In this document: positions 41,559 to 54,716 of the stretch, piece after piece
How the letters are laid out: each line of letters begins with the position of its first letter
How positions within the stretch are numbered: position 1 is the stretch's first letter
Assembly: GCF_003143515.1 (NCBI RefSeq)
Contig: NZ_CP029343.1
Coordinates: 3,224,001 to 3,288,000 of the forward strand
Source: Massilia oculi
GTDB lineage: Bacteria; Pseudomonadota; Gammaproteobacteria; Burkholderiales; Burkholderiaceae_D
Direction of reading: 5' to 3'
DNA length: 64,000 bases
Position numbers and translations under genes: made by a program
Notes under the pieces: model-generated
The model's database searches: none
The model's input: the letters and a program-made list of their open reading frames with translations, nothing else
Told to the model about the DNA's origin: nothing

Positions 41559-41990
41559 TCAGGCTGGCATCACGACAACCTGCTTCCCATACTCGACCAT
41601 GCGCCCGCCGTGTTCGCGCTGCCAGGCCGCGGCGGTCGGCTGGTCCGCAAACCAGATCTGCTCATGGTCGCCGAACGCGCCGAGGTCGAGCCGGAAGCGG
41701 TCCAGCACTTCCGGCGGACGGCGGTCGATATCGCGCTTGCAGGCATCCCAGGTCGCATAGCCCAGCTCTGCGGCCAGCGTGCGGAACATGTGCTTGAGCT
41801 GCAGCGTCGTGCGTGCGTGGTAGAGCTGCGTGACGCGCGCGTCTGCAGTCTTTCCAGCCGCGTGCACGCGGCGCACGATGGGCAAAGCTTTACTGGGCTG
41901 GTCCGAATGGATGCTGCGGAGCATGCCGCGGGCGTAGCGGCGCAGGAAATCGGTATTGGTGTCTGGAGGGGTGTTTCGGTGGAGGCGCAT
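41559..41990 (-). CDS. hypothetical protein, conserved-looking
   Basis: 143 residues, mostly alpha-helical and basic at the N-terminus (PDTNTDFLRRYARGMLRSIHS). It has no signal peptide, membrane segment or named motif. Its second half has a recurring aromatic pattern (GYATWDACKRDIDRRPPEVL, FADQPTAAAWQ). I do not recognise the family. It is flanked by a 24-bp inverted repeat and a 248-bp gap before the MFS gene and appears monocistronic. Confidence 0.6.
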   Translation of the reverse strand: MRLHRNTPPDTNTDFLRRYARGMLRSIHSDQPSKALPIVRRVHAAGKTADARVTQLYHARTTLQLKHMFRTLAAELGYATWDACKRDIDRRPPEVLDRFRLDLGAFGDHEQIWFADQPTAAAWQREHGGRMVEYGKQVVVMPA

Positions 41991-42238
41991 GCCGAGTCCT
42001 TTTCACATGGTATTGGCCGCTCTCGCTACGGCATCAGTGAATGAACAGGGGATGGACTCCTGAAAAACGGTCACGTCGTGGACGTTGGCAGGTGCGCTGG
42101 CTTTCGCGAGAGTGGGCGTCCTGCACAGCCCGGAGCGGATGGTAGCACGAGTTTTAAGTCTTGTTGTCGCTGTGTTGCAAACATGCCATGGCAAAAAAGG
42201 CCCAACCGGTGACTGGTGTCGTTTGATACCATCCCGAA

Positions 42239-43525
42239 ATGAACGTTACCCCTACTCACCTGGCCGCGACTTCGCGCATCCGTTACCGCCAGAATCTGGC
42301 ATTGGTCCTGCTGGTCGTCACCGGCGTCATTAACTACCTGGACCGCGCCACGCTGGCCGTCGCCAACGAATTCATCCGCGCCGACCTCGGCCTATCGCTC
42401 GGCGAGATGGGTGTGCTGCTGTCGGCCTTCTCGTGGAGCTATGCGCTGTGCCAGCTGCCGGTCGGCGCCCTGGTCGACAAGATCGGGCCGCGCTGGCTGC
42501 TCGGCGCGGGACTGGTGATCTGGTCGCTGGCCCAGGCTGCAGGTGGACTTGTCTCTACCTTCGGCTGGTTCGTGCTGGCGCGCGTCGTGCTGGGCATCGG
42601 CGAGGCGCCGCAATTCCCGGCTGCGGCGCGGGTGGTCAGCAACTGGTTCCCCTTGCGTGCGCGCGGCACGCCGACCGGCATCTATAACTCGGCCTCGCCG
42701 CTGGGGTTCGCGCTGGCGCCTCTGTGCCTGTCGCCGCTGATCGCCGCGACCAGCTGGCACTGGGCCTTCTTCATCACCGGCGCGCTGGGCATCGTCGCGG
42801 CGATCGTCTGGGTCATGCTGTATCGCGACCCGGTGCGCGAAGAGCTGACCGACGCCGAGCGTGCCTACCTGGACGAAGGGCAGACCTCGGAAGCCGCGCC
42901 GGCGACGGGCTTCGCATCCTGGCGCGCGCTGTTCCGCCAGCGCGCCACCTGGGGCATGTTGCTCGGCTTCTTCGGTTCGGTCTATCTGAACTGGGTGTTC
43001 CTCACCTGGCTGCCGGGGTATCTGCGCACGGAGCGTCAGATGGACGTCGCCTATGTCGGTGTGGCGGCGACGATTCCCTTCCTGTGCGGTTTCCTGGGCG
43101 CCTTGTCGGCCGGCTGGGCGTCGGACCAGATCACCCGCCGCGCGAAATCGGTCGTCGCGGGGCGTCGCACGGCGGTGGTACTGTCGATGCTGGGGATGGT
43201 GGCGTTCACGATTCCGGCTGCGCTGGTCGAGAGCAATACCGCGGCGATTGCCTGCATCTCGGTCGTCATCTTCCTGGCCAATGCGGCCTCGGCCTGTTCG
43301 TGGTCGCTCGTGACGGCGGTGGCGCCTCGCAGCCGCATTGCCTCGCTGGGTGCGATCCAGAATTTCGGCGGCTTTATCGGCGGCGCGCTGGCGCCGATCT
43401 TTACCGGCTATATCGCACAGAGCTGGTCTTTCGTGCCGGCCTTGCTGACCGGCGCCGGCATCGCTTTCCTTGGCGCGATGTCGTATCAGTTCCTGGTGGT
43501 TCGGCCGATACCCGAGCAAGATTAA
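42239..43525 (+). CDS. MFS transporter, ACS-type (anion:cation symporter family)
   Basis: 428 residues with 12 predicted membrane segments. The early NYLDRATLAVANEF, the GIGEAPQFPAAARVVSNWFP motif and the SWHWAFFITGALG segment are typical of the ACS branch that takes up sugar acids such as hexuronates or galactonate. It converges on gyrB with a shared terminator, and no catabolic partner is nearby. Substrate unknown. Confidence 0.85.
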   Translation: MNVTPTHLAATSRIRYRQNLALVLLVVTGVINYLDRATLAVANEFIRADLGLSLGEMGVLLSAFSWSYALCQLPVGALVDKIGPRWLLGAGLVIWSLAQAAGGLVSTFGWFVLARVVLGIGEAPQFPAAARVVSNWFPLRARGTPTGIYNSASPLGFALAPLCLSPLIAATSWHWAFFITGALGIVAAIVWVMLYRDPVREELTDAERAYLDEGQTSEAAPATGFASWRALFRQRATWGMLLGFFGSVYLNWVFLTWLPGYLRTERQMDVAYVGVAATIPFLCGFLGALSAGWASDQITRRAKSVVAGRRTAVVLSMLGMVAFTIPAALVESNTAAIACISVVIFLANAASACSWSLVTAVAPRSRIASLGAIQNFGGFIGGALAPIFTGYIAQSWSFVPALLTGAGIAFLGAMSYQFLVVRPIPEQD

Positions 43526-43537
43526 ACAGCAATAAAA

Positions 43538-43564
43538 AACGGCCTCACGAAGAGGCCGTTTTGA
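43538..43564. terminator. bidirectional terminator between MFS gene and gyrB
   Basis: AACGGCCTC / GAGGCCGTT stem with an ACGAA loop. It is flanked by an A-run on the left and TTTT on the right, so it can terminate both convergent transcripts. Confidence 0.9.
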
Positions 43565-43581
43565 CTTGAAGCGCAATACGA

Positions 43582-46101
<2,520 letters not shown>

Positions 46102-46154
46102 CTATCTAGTTCAGGCAAATGCATACGGGCCGCCGGAGCGGCCCGCGCGACGCG

Positions 46155-47261
46155 TCAGATGCGCATCGGCATGACGACGTACTTGAAGTCGCCGTTGTCG
46201 GGAATCGAGATCAGCGCCGACGAATTCGAGTCGCCCAGGGCGATGTTCACCTGGTCGCACTTCAAGTTGTTCAGCACGTCGAGCAGGTAGGTGACGTTGA
46301 AGCCGATGTCGATCGAATCGCCGCCGTAGTCGATCTCGAGTTCTTCGACCGCTTCTTCCTGGTCGGCATTGGTCGAGCTGATCTTCATGACGCCCGGCTC
46401 GATGATGCAGCGCACGCCCTTGAACTTGTCGCTGGTCATGATCGCAGCGCGCTGCAGCGAACGCAGCAGTTCATCGCGGCTGATCGTGAAGTCGTTCTTG
46501 TAACCCTTCGGGATCACGCGGGTGTAGTCAGGGAACTTGCCCTCGACCAGTTTCGAGACCAGCTCGATGTCGGCGAAGGTCAGTTTCACCTGCGAGGCCG
46601 CGATGTCCAGGCGCACGGTTTCGTCGCTTTCTTCCAGCAGGCGCTGCAGTTCGATGATGGTCTTGCGCGGGATGATCACTTCCTGGCGCTCGAACTGCTG
46701 CTCGGTCTCCACCTGGCAGAAGGCCAGGCGGTGCCCGTCGGTCGCCACGGCGATGATATTGCTGCCGTCGAGCACCAGCAGCAGGCCGTTCAGGTAGTAA
46801 CGGATGTCCTGCTGGGCCATCGAGAAGTACACCATATTGAACAGGTGCTTCAGCGTTTTCTGCGGCAGGGTCACCGAGGCGTTGTAGCTGTCGGCCACCG
46901 AAACGGTCGGGAATTCCTCGGCCGCCAGGGTTTGCAGCGCGAAGCGCGACTTGCCGCTCTGGACCGCCAGGCGCTTGTTCTGCAGGGTCATGGTGACGTC
47001 GCCCGATTCCGGCAGCGCGCGCAGGATGTCGAGCAGTTTACGCGCGGCCACCGTGGTGCCGGTCACGTCGTCGCCCGAACCGATATTGGCGTGCGTGGTG
47101 ATCTGAACTTCGGTGTCGGTCGACAGGAAGGACACGCTCTCGCCGGTCTTGCGAATGAGGATATTGGCCAGAATCGGCATGGTGTGCCGACGCTCGACAA
47201 TACCGCTCACGATCTGCAGTGGCCGGAGAAGCGTATCTCGGGTGGTTTTGACCAATTGCAT
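46155..47261 (-). CDS. dnaN: DNA polymerase III beta clamp
   Basis: 368 residues. The sliding clamp loads onto DNA to give polymerase III processivity. The three repeated clamp domains start with MQLVKTTRDTLLRPLQIVSG, and the terminal hydrophobic-cleft region VVMPMRI is present. It sits between dnaA and gyrB, in the standard order, with 96 nt to dnaA. An imperfect DnaA box (TTATCCTCA, 47264-47272) lies just upstream of the ATG. Confidence 0.98.
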   Translation of the reverse strand: MQLVKTTRDTLLRPLQIVSGIVERRHTMPILANILIRKTGESVSFLSTDTEVQITTHANIGSGDDVTGTTVAARKLLDILRALPESGDVTMTLQNKRLAVQSGKSRFALQTLAAEEFPTVSVADSYNASVTLPQKTLKHLFNMVYFSMAQQDIRYYLNGLLLVLDGSNIIAVATDGHRLAFCQVETEQQFERQEVIIPRKTIIELQRLLEESDETVRLDIAASQVKLTFADIELVSKLVEGKFPDYTRVIPKGYKNDFTISRDELLRSLQRAAIMTSDKFKGVRCIIEPGVMKISSTNADQEEAVEELEIDYGGDSIDIGFNVTYLLDVLNNLKCDQVNIALGDSNSSALISIPDNGDFKYVVMPMRI

Positions 47262-47357
47262 AGTTATCCTCAGTACGTTTGAAAGGTGATGTGTTACTAA
47301 AGCGATATTGTGCCATTGCCCGAGGCAAACACAAATATTCTGCGCAAGGGCAGGCGA

Positions 47358-48779
47358 TCAGCCCTTGAGCGTCTGTTCCAGCACGTGCAGCTCGTGGTTG
47401 CACTCGGGATTCTTCTGGCGGTCGCCGGCGATCTTGCGCACCGCGTGCAACACGGTCGTGTGGTCGCGGCCGCCGAACAGTTCGCCGATTTCCGGCAGAC
47501 TCTTTTGCGTGAGTTCTTTTGCGAGGTACATGGCGATCTGGCGCGGACGGGCGATGTTCGCCGGCCTGCGCTTCGAATACATGTCCGCGACCTTGATGTT
47601 GAAGAAGTCGGCCACCGTCTTCTGGATGTTTTCCACCGAGATCTGACGGTTCTGCACCGACAGCAGATCCTTGAGCGCCTCCTTGACGACGTCGATGGTG
47701 ATGTCCTTGCCGTGGAAGCGCGAGTAGGCCAGGATCTTGCGCAATGCACCTTCCAGTTCGCGCACGTTGGAGCGCAGGTGCTTGGCCACGAAGAAGGCGA
47801 CGTCGTCGGACAGGGTCACGTCCTCGGACTGCGCTTTCTTCAGCAGGATCGCCACGCGCATCTCGAGTTCGGGCGGCTCGATCGCTACCGTCAGGCCGGA
47901 GTCGAAGCGCGAGATCAGGCGGTCGTCCATGCCCGTGATCTCTTTCGGATACGTATCCGAGGTGATGATGATCTGCTTCTTGGCCGCGATCAGCGCCTCG
48001 AACGCATAGAAGAACTCTTCCTGCGTCCTGCTTTTGCCACCGAAGAATTGAATATCATCGATGAGCAGCATGTCGAGCGAGTGGTAGTAGTGCTTGAAGT
48101 CGTCGAAGCCCTTGCGCTGATAGGCGGTGACGACGTCGCGCACGTACTGCTCGGCGTGGATGTAGCGGATGCGCGCGTTCGGCTGGTCAGCCATGACCTG
48201 GTTGCCGATCGCATGGATCAGGTGGGTCTTGCCGAGGCCGACGCCGCCATAGAAGAACAGCGGGTTGTACGACACGCCCGGGTTGTTGGCGACCTGGATC
48301 GCGGCGGCGCGCGCCAGCTGGTTGGCCTTACCGGTCACGAAGCTGTCGAACGTCAGCTCGGTGTTGATGCGGCTTTGCTCGCGCTTGGGCGAGTTGGCGA
48401 TGTTCAGGTTCTGGGTCGGGCTCGGGCTGGCGGACGGGCTCGGGTTGTCGGCGCCAGGCGCAGGACGCGGCGCGTTGAAATCGACCGTGGCCGAGTTACC
48501 GGATGCGCTCGAGTCTGCCGCCTTGCGGGCAGGATTATTCTTCGGGTCGAGCACGAACTGCACCTCGACCGGCGCTTCCCAATACTGGGCCGCCAGTTCG
48601 GTGATGCGAGTGGCGAACTGCGTCTTGACCCAGTCGAGCTTGAAGCGGTTGGGCGCAGCGATGCGCAGCTTGCCGTCTTCGTAGTCGAGGGCCACCAGCG
48701 GTTTGATCCACGCGCTGAATTGCTGCGGCGTGAGCTCAAGCTCAAGCTGCGCGGATGCTGACTGCCAAAAATTTTCCAT
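47358..48779 (-). CDS. dnaA: chromosomal replication initiator DnaA
   Basis: 473 residues. Domain I at the N-terminus ([18 protein letters not shown]), a Pro/Ser-rich domain II, the AAA+ domain III with [10 protein letters not shown] and a [11 protein letters not shown]alker B, and the C-terminal DNA-binding domain ([13 protein letters not shown], with the conserved basic motif that recognises DnaA boxes). It opens oriC. It is divergent from rpmH across the 364-bp gap. Domain II is somewhat long with a run of Ala/Pro/Ser. Confidence 0.98.
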   Translation of the reverse strand: MENFWQSASAQLELELTPQQFSAWIKPLVALDYEDGKLRIAAPNRFKLDWVKTQFATRITELAAQYWEAPVEVQFVLDPKNNPARKAADSSASGNSATVDFNAPRPAPGADNPSPSASPSPTQNLNIANSPKREQSRINTELTFDSFVTGKANQLARAAAIQVANNPGVSYNPLFFYGGVGLGKTHLIHAIGNQVMADQPNARIRYIHAEQYVRDVVTAYQRKGFDDFKHYYHSLDMLLIDDIQFFGGKSRTQEEFFYAFEALIAAKKQIIITSDTYPKEITGMDDRLISRFDSGLTVAIEPPELEMRVAILLKKAQSEDVTLSDDVAFFVAKHLRSNVRELEGALRKILAYSRFHGKDITIDVVKEALKDLLSVQNRQISVENIQKTVADFFNIKVADMYSKRRPANIARPRQIAMYLAKELTQKSLPEIGELFGGRDHTTVLHAVRKIAGDRQKNPECNHELHVLEQTLKG

Positions 48780-49143
48780 ACTTCGCTTTTGATACGTAAC
48801 ACGCTATTTTACCTGTCTCGGCCGAAGTTATCCACAGGCGCTGCACATATTTTCCACCGAAATGGCAGTCGGGCCTCCCCCTTGCCAAGCTGGAAACGAC
48901 CGCGGTCGGCGCTTGGTGAAACAACACCTGCCTTGACATGAAGGTGCGAAGTAGAGTCTAATTCAGGGTTCCCCGTCCGTGCGCCATGCCAGGCTGTGAT
49001 TTTTCAGCGGCTGGTGGTTGGGCGACGAAAGACTTGCTGTGGCGTGACGCTGGTTTAACCTCGAGCGAAACTGTCATCGGCGCCGAATCTGACACGACGT
49101 CAGACCCGATTTTGCATCTTATTTTGCTTTAAGCGAGACCACC
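48780..49143. other. dnaA-rpmH intergenic region, candidate origin area
   Basis: Only one perfect DnaA box, TTATCCACA (48828-48836), plus a weak TTTTCCACC (48850-48858) are seen. The rpmH promoter region is near 49090-49130 (A/T-rich, TTTTGCATCTTATTTTGCTT). A typical oriC would show several boxes and an unwinding region, so the functional origin may lie here with few boxes or elsewhere nearby. The strand switch of genes around this gap is consistent with origin proximity. Confidence 0.6.
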
Positions 49144-49278
49144 ATGAAACGTACTTACCAACCTTCCGTCGTCCGTCGCAAGCGCACGCACGGCTTCCGC
49201 GCACGTATGGCTACCCGTGGTGGCCGTCAAGTCCTGAACGCTCGCCGCGCCAAGGGCCGCAAGCGTCTGGCTGTCTAA
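49144..49278 (+). CDS. rpmH: 50S ribosomal protein L34
   Basis: 44 residues: [18 protein letters not shown] then [24 protein letters not shown], the standard small, highly basic L34 of the large subunit. It begins the rpmH-rnpA-yidD-yidC-mnmE operon next to dnaA, conserved in nearly all bacteria. The ATG at 49144 follows a GCGAGACC leader. Confidence 0.98.
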   Translation: MKRTYQPSVVRRKRTHGFRARMATRGGRQVLNARRAKGRKRLAV

Positions 49279-49309
49279 GTCACGCACCGCAGATCGATTG
49301 CGGTCGGTG

Positions 49310-49705
49310 ATGACAGGCGAAGGTTCGCACGACTTCGCGCGCGCTCGGCGCATCGTTAAAACGGATGAATTTTCATCCGTTTTTCGTTTGCGGCCGACGC
49401 AAAAAACGGCGCACTTCGTGCTCTACACGCGTCCGAACGACCTGCCGCATGCGCGGCTGGGCGTCGTTGCGGCCAAGCGTTTCGCGCCGCGCGCGGTGAC
49501 CCGCAATACGATCAAGCGCATGACGCGCGAGCTGTTCCGTACGAGCAGCCTGGCGCAGGTCGATTGCATCGTCCGCCTGTCGCGTCCCGTCAACGCCAAG
49601 GATGGTCCGGCCACCACGCGCGCCCTGAAGGCCGCGTTGAAGGTGGAACTGGCGCGCCTGTTCGCTTCCCAGAAGCCGCGCCCGGCGCGGGCCAGCTCGC
49701 CATGA
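49310..49705 (+). CDS. rnpA: ribonuclease P protein component
   Basis: 131 residues. RnpA is the protein cofactor that helps RNase P process pre-tRNA 5' ends. The basic RNR-like motif is in [11 protein letters not shown], preceded by [23 protein letters not shown]. The start is uncertain: ATG at 49310 or TTG at 49298 fits, with no clear ribosome site. Its stop overlaps the yidD ATG (ATGA). Confidence 0.95.
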   Translation: MTGEGSHDFARARRIVKTDEFSSVFRLRPTQKTAHFVLYTRPNDLPHARLGVVAAKRFAPRAVTRNTIKRMTRELFRTSSLAQVDCIVRLSRPVNAKDGPATTRALKAALKVELARLFASQKPRPARASSP

Positions 49706-49965
49706 AGACGCTGCTCGTCTGGTTGCTTCGCGGCTACCAGTTGCTGTTGTCGCCGATGCTCGGGCCGCGTTGCCGGTTCTATCCCAGCTGTTCCAATTAC
49801 GCAATCGAAGCGCTGCGCGTCCATGGCGCCGCACGCGGTTCCTGGCTGGCCGCGCGCCGCGTGGGCCGCTGCCATCCGTGGAATGCGGGCGGCCTCGACC
49901 CGGTGCCGCCGAAAGACGGCCCCAAGGAATCCCATTCAGCCGCTTGCGGTTGCAACCACTCTTGA
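49702..49965 (+). CDS. yidD: membrane protein insertion efficiency factor YidD
   Basis: 87 residues. The N-terminal amphipathic region ([21 protein letters not shown]) and the conserved cysteine motif [16 protein letters not shown] and [13 protein letters not shown] define YidD, which aids YidC-dependent insertion. The ATG overlaps the rnpA stop. The tail has an added Cys-rich end (AACGCNHS), a mild variation. It lies 8 nt before yidC, so they are co-expressed. Confidence 0.96.
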   Translation: MKTLLVWLLRGYQLLLSPMLGPRCRFYPSCSNYAIEALRVHGAARGSWLAARRVGRCHPWNAGGLDPVPPKDGPKESHSAACGCNHS

Positions 49966-49973
49966 AGACTCCA

Positions 49974-51659
49974 ATGGAATTCAATAAACGTACTGTCCTG
50001 TGGATCGTGTTCGCCATCTCTCTGATCGTTCTCTGGAACAATTGGATGGTGGCTAACGGCAAGCAGTCGCTGTTCTCGGCGCAACCGCCGGCGCAAGTCG
50101 CGCAGCAGACCAAGCCGACGGATGTCCCAGCCGCGGCGCAGCCGGGCAGCGCCGCCGTGCCGGGTGCACCTGCGGCGGCCGCTACCGCCGTGCCGGGCGC
50201 ACCTGCCGCCGCACCTGCCGCGCCAGTCAGCCAGATCGTCACCGTCACTACCGACGTGGTGAAAGTCGACATCGACTCGGTCGGCGGCGTCATCAAGCGC
50301 CTCGAGCTGCTGCACTATCCGGATCACTTCGACAAGACCAGGAACCAGGTCCTGTTCAATGTGAACGGCCCGAACGTCTACCTGGGCCAGACCGGCCTGA
50401 TCGGCACCAGCGCCGCCGGCGTGCTGCCGAACCACACCACGCCGTTCACCGTCAAGTCGGCGCAGACCACGCTGGGCGGCAACAACCAGGCGCAGGTCGT
50501 GCTGGAGGCCGAGCAGGGCGGCGTGCGCCTGACCAAGACGCTGACCTTCCGCAAGGGCGATTACCTGGTCGGCGTGCGTCATGACGTCACCAACATCAGC
50601 GCCGCGCCGATCCAGCCGTCGCTGTACCTGCAACTGCAGCACGACGGCAACAAGCCGGCCACCGATTCGTGGTTCATGCCGAGCTACACCGGCCCGACCC
50701 TGTACACCGACGCCGACAAGTACCAGAAGCTGACCTTCGAGGAAATCGAAAAGGGCAAGGCCGATCACTCGACCAAGGCGGATAATGGCTGGGTCGCGAT
50801 CTCGCAGCACTTCTTCGTCTCGGCCTTCATCCCGGCCGACAAGGCGCCGCGCGACATCTTCACCAAGAAGATCGCCAACAACCTGTACGCGATCGGCACC
50901 GTGCAGTCGCTGGGCACCGTGGCGCCCGGCGCGACCGTGTCGACCGACACCCGCCTGTATTCCGGTCCGCAGGACGAGCAGATCCTGGAAACCATCACCC
51001 CGGGCCTGGAGCTGGTGAAGGACTACGGCATGCTGACCGTGATCGCCAAGCCGATCTTCTGGGTGATGACCCAGTTGCATTCGATGCTGGGTAACTGGGG
51101 CTGGACCATCGTCGCCCTGACCATCCTGATCAAGCTGGCCTTCTTCCCGCTGTCGGCGGCCGGCTACCGCAGCATGGCCAAGATGCGCGTGGTGACGCCG
51201 AAGATGCAGGCGATCCGCGAACGCTACAAGAGCGATCCGGCCAAGATGCAGCAGGCCACCATGGAGCTGTACAAGACCGAGAAGATCAACCCGCTGGGCG
51301 GCTGCCTGCCGATCCTGGTGCAGATGCCGGTGTTCTTCGCCCTGTACTGGGTGCTGCAGGCCTCGGTCGAGATGCGCGGCGCGCCCTGGGTCCTGTGGAT
51401 CCAGGATCTGACCCAGCCCGACCCGTACTACATCCTGCCGGTGATCTACGCGGTGTCGATGTACATCACGACCAAGCTCAATCCGCAGCCGACCGATCCT
51501 GTGCAGGCCAAGATGATGCTGTTCATGCCGATCGCATTCTCGGTGGTGTTCTTCTTCTTCCCGTCCGGCCTGGTGCTGTACTGGGTGGTCAACAACATCC
51601 TGTCGATCGCCCAGCAATGGGTCATCACCCGCAAGTTCGAGTCCGGCGCGGCCAAGTAA
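49974..51659 (+). CDS. yidC: membrane protein insertase YidC
   Basis: 561 residues. TM1 near residues 7-25 is followed by an Ala/Pro-rich linker and the periplasmic beta-sandwich P1 domain (to about 350). The insertase core has five segments, including GWTIVALTILIKLAFFPLS and the conserved NPLGGCLPILVQMPVFFALY. YidC inserts and folds membrane proteins with or without Sec. The Ala-Pro repeats (AVPGAPAAAATAVPGAP) in the linker show a short tandem repetition. A terminator follows. Confidence 0.97.
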   Translation: MEFNKRTVLWIVFAISLIVLWNNWMVANGKQSLFSAQPPAQVAQQTKPTDVPAAAQPGSAAVPGAPAAAATAVPGAPAAAPAAPVSQIVTVTTDVVKVDIDSVGGVIKRLELLHYPDHFDKTRNQVLFNVNGPNVYLGQTGLIGTSAAGVLPNHTTPFTVKSAQTTLGGNNQAQVVLEAEQGGVRLTKTLTFRKGDYLVGVRHDVTNISAAPIQPSLYLQLQHDGNKPATDSWFMPSYTGPTLYTDADKYQKLTFEEIEKGKADHSTKADNGWVAISQHFFVSAFIPADKAPRDIFTKKIANNLYAIGTVQSLGTVAPGATVSTDTRLYSGPQDEQILETITPGLELVKDYGMLTVIAKPIFWVMTQLHSMLGNWGWTIVALTILIKLAFFPLSAAGYRSMAKMRVVTPKMQAIRERYKSDPAKMQQATMELYKTEKINPLGGCLPILVQMPVFFALYWVLQASVEMRGAPWVLWIQDLTQPDPYYILPVIYAVSMYITTKLNPQPTDPVQAKMMLFMPIAFSVVFFFFPSGLVLYWVVNNILSIAQQWVITRKFESGAAK

Positions 51660-51672
51660 TCCGCAGCTTCTC

Positions 51673-51712
51673 GTGAAAAGCCCGCGCTTCGAAAAGCGCG
51701 GGCTTTTTGTTT
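51673..51712 (+). terminator. rho-independent terminator after yidC
   Basis: AAAGCCCGCGCTT / AAGCGCGGGCTTT stem with a CGAA-type loop and a long T-rich tail. mnmE may therefore have its own promoter, since it begins just 30 nt downstream. Confidence 0.9.
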
Positions 51713-51743
51713 TTGACGACCCCGTTTCCCTTACAATCCCCCC

Positions 51744-53132
51744 ATGAAACTCGACACATCCCCCATCGCCGCCATCGCCACCGCCCCGGGCCGCGGCGGC
51801 ATCGGCGTCGTGCGCGCCTCCGGCAAATCGCTCGCCTTCCTGGTCGACGCCCTGTTCCCCGGCGTGACGCTGGCGCCGCGCCATGCGACCTATATCCCGT
51901 TCAAGGCCGCCAACGGCGACATCATCGACGAGGGTCTGGCCATCTACTTCAAGGGACCGCATTCCTATACCGGCGAGGACGTGCTCGAACTGCAGGGCCA
52001 CGGCGGCCCGGTGGTGCTGCAGATGCTGCTGGCGCGCGTGCTGGAAGCCGGCGCGCCGTCGGGCCTCCGCCTGGCCGAGCCGGGCGAGTTTACGCGCCGC
52101 GCTTTTCTGAACGATAAACTCGACCTGGCCCAGGCCGAGGCGGTGGCCGACCTGATCGACGCTTCCACCGAGGCCGCCGCCAGGTCGGCTTCGCAGTCGC
52201 TGTCGGGCGCCTTCTCGCAAGTGGTGCACAAGCTGGTCGACGGCACGATCAATCTGCGCATGCTGGTCGAGGCCACGCTCGACTTCCCGGAAGAAGAAAT
52301 CGACTTCCTGGAAAAATCGAACGCGCGCGGCCAGCTCGCCGGCATCATCGAATCGCTGGAAAACGTGTTCCGCCAGGCGGCGCAGGGCGCGCTGCTGCGC
52401 GAAGGGCTGAACGTGGTGCTGGTCGGACAACCCAACGTCGGCAAGTCCTCGCTCCTGAACGCACTGGCCGGGGCCGAGGTGGCGATCGTCACGCCGATCG
52501 CCGGCACCACGCGCGACAAGGTGAGCGAGACGATCCAGATCGAGGGCATCCCGCTCAACATCATCGACACCGCGGGCATCCGCGCACTCAAGGAGGGGGG
52601 CGAAGAGATCGACGTGGTCGAGCGCATCGGCATCGAGCGCACCTGGGGAGAGGTCGGCAAGGCCGACGTGATCCTGCACCTGCTGGACGCGAATCTGGGA
52701 CCGAGCGCCGCCGACGAGGCGATCGTCGCGGCCTTCCCGCCCAACGTGCCGGTGGTGCGCATCTGGAACAAGATCGACCTGTCGGGGCACAAGCCGTCGA
52801 AGGACGAGAGCGCCGACGCGGTGCATCTCTACCTATCGGCGCACGAAAAGCTCGGCATCGACCTGCTGCGCGCCGAACTGCTGCGCATCGCCGGCTGGCA
52901 GCAGACCGGCGAATCGCTGTACCTGGCGCGCGAGCGTCACCTGATCGCGCTGCGCGCCGCGCGCGAACACCTGGAGCTGGCGCGCCAGCACGCGATGCAG
53001 GACGATCAGTCGCTCGACCTGTTCGCCGAGGAGTTGAGATTGGCGCAGGACCACTTGTCGAGCATCACCGGGCAATTCACGCCGGACGATTTGCTGGGGG
53101 TGATCTTCAGCCGCTTCTGCATCGGAAAATAA
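51744..53132 (+). CDS. mnmE: tRNA modification GTPase MnmE
   Basis: 462 residues. With MnmG it makes cmnm5U34 in certain tRNAs. The N-terminal folate/tetrahydrofolate-binding part ([20 protein letters not shown]) is followed by the G domain with G1 [11 protein letters not shown]3 DTAG and G4 NKID (NKIDLSG), and the C-terminal helical domain ending in FCIGK. The last Cys is catalytically required. The 3' end is also an attachment site for SGI1-type islands, and accessory DNA starts immediately after the stop here. Confidence 0.98.
   Translation: MKLDTSPIAAIATAPGRGGIGVVRASGKSLAFLVDALFPGVTLAPRHATYIPFKAANGDIIDEGLAIYFKGPHSYTGEDVLELQGHGGPVVLQMLLARVLEAGAPSGLRLAEPGEFTRRAFLNDKLDLAQAEAVADLIDASTEAAARSASQSLSGAFSQVVHKLVDGTINLRMLVEATLDFPEEEIDFLEKSNARGQLAGIIESLENVFRQAAQGALLREGLNVVLVGQPNVGKSSLLNALAGAEVAIVTPIAGTTRDKVSETIQIEGIPLNIIDTAGIRALKEGGEEIDVVERIGIERTWGEVGKADVILHLLDANLGPSAADEAIVAAFPPNVPVVRIWNKIDLSGHKPSKDESADAVHLYLSAHEKLGIDLLRAELLRIAGWQQTGESLYLARERHLIALRAAREHLELARQHAMQDDQSLDLFAEELRLAQDHLSSITGQFTPDDLLGVIFSRFCIGK
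53115..53132 (+). other. putative attachment site (mnmE 3' end)
   Basis: TTCTGCATCGGAAAATAA, the last 18 bp of mnmE, corresponds in position to the SGI1/trmE attB. Foreign DNA begins directly after it. A partial copy, TTCTGTATCGTAAC, lies at 55897-55910. Confidence 0.5.
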
Positions 53133-53233
53133 AGAGCATTCCGGAGGGTGCCGGAGGTGGGTTGTTTCCCTCTAAGGAAGCCGGAATTGGTTGCTCAGGG
53201 GTTCCAAACCTAAACCAACAATTCCGGCTCTTC

Positions 53234-53286
53234 TAGGTACACGGATTGGTACACTTGTATTGTGCAATGTATCCATTGTGTACCTA
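53234..53286. repeat. integrase-upstream inverted repeat TAGGTACAC / GTGTACCTA
   Basis: Perfect 9-bp arms at 53234-53242 and 53278-53286 flank a region with an extra GGTACAC. A third TAGGTACAC copy occurs at 55828-55836, near the other island end. Arrangement fits an integrase operator or attachment arm sites. Confidence 0.55.
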
Positions 53287-53296
53287 AAGGAGAGCG

Positions 53297-53425
53297 ATGC
53301 CACGCCAAGCAACCCCACTAACTGATACGAAGGTCAAGACCCTACGCCCTAAGCTTGCGCGTTATCGCGTGAGTGATATTGGAGGGCTCCTCTTCGAAGT
53401 GATGCCAAGCGGATCAAAGATTTGA
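53297..53425 (+). pseudogene. truncated P4-type integrase (DUF4102 N-terminus)
   Basis: A 42-codon frame, AAAGGAGAGCG ribosome site, start MPRQATPLTDTKVKTLR, then [20 protein letters not shown]. This matches the arm-binding DUF4102 start of P4/SGI1-like tyrosine integrases, which normally run to about 400 residues. The frame stops exactly where an IS3-type element begins. It is directly downstream of mnmE, as expected for an integrase next to its attachment site. No catalytic domain remains. Confidence 0.7.
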
Positions 53426-53472
53426 ACCGCCCCGGGTTTTGTAGAGGCTCCATTCTTTCAGAAAATGGAGCT

Positions 53473-53792
53473 ATGAAGAAGCAACCTAAGTATTCCCCTG
53501 AAGTCATCGAGCGCGCTGTGCGCATGGTCAGCGAGGCTGGCAGTGAGTATGAGTCGCAGTGGGCGGCCATCACGTCGATCGCGGCCAAGATCGGCTGCAC
53601 GCCGGAGACATTGCGCCGCTGGGTACGTCAGCAAGAGCGTGACACTGGCCAGCGTCCCGGTCCAACCACTGCCGAGGAAGTGCGCATCAAGGCGCTGGAG
53701 CGAGAAGTGCGGGAGCTGCGTAAGGCAAACGAGATCCTGCGGCTGGCGAGTGCGTTTCTCGCCCAGGTGGAGCTCGACCGCCGCATCAAGCC

Positions 53793-53796
<4 letters not shown>
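53473..53796 (+). CDS. IS3-family orfA transposase subunit
   Basis: 107 residues, intact. A helix-turn-helix ([38 protein letters not shown]) followed by a leucine-zipper-like coiled coil ([25 protein letters not shown]), the classical IS3 OrfA. It would bind the IS ends and normally fuse to OrfB by -1 frameshifting, but the partner is broken. It starts with ATG after AAAATGGAGCT. Confidence 0.85.
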
Positions 53797-54699
<903 letters not shown>

Positions 54700-54716
54700 C
54701 TCGCACTAACCGGCCT

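Noticed and set aside
49797..52826. 1009-codon minus-strand frame across yidC and mnmE
   Set aside because: Antisense shadow of yidC and mnmE, low-complexity His/Arg/Asp rich.
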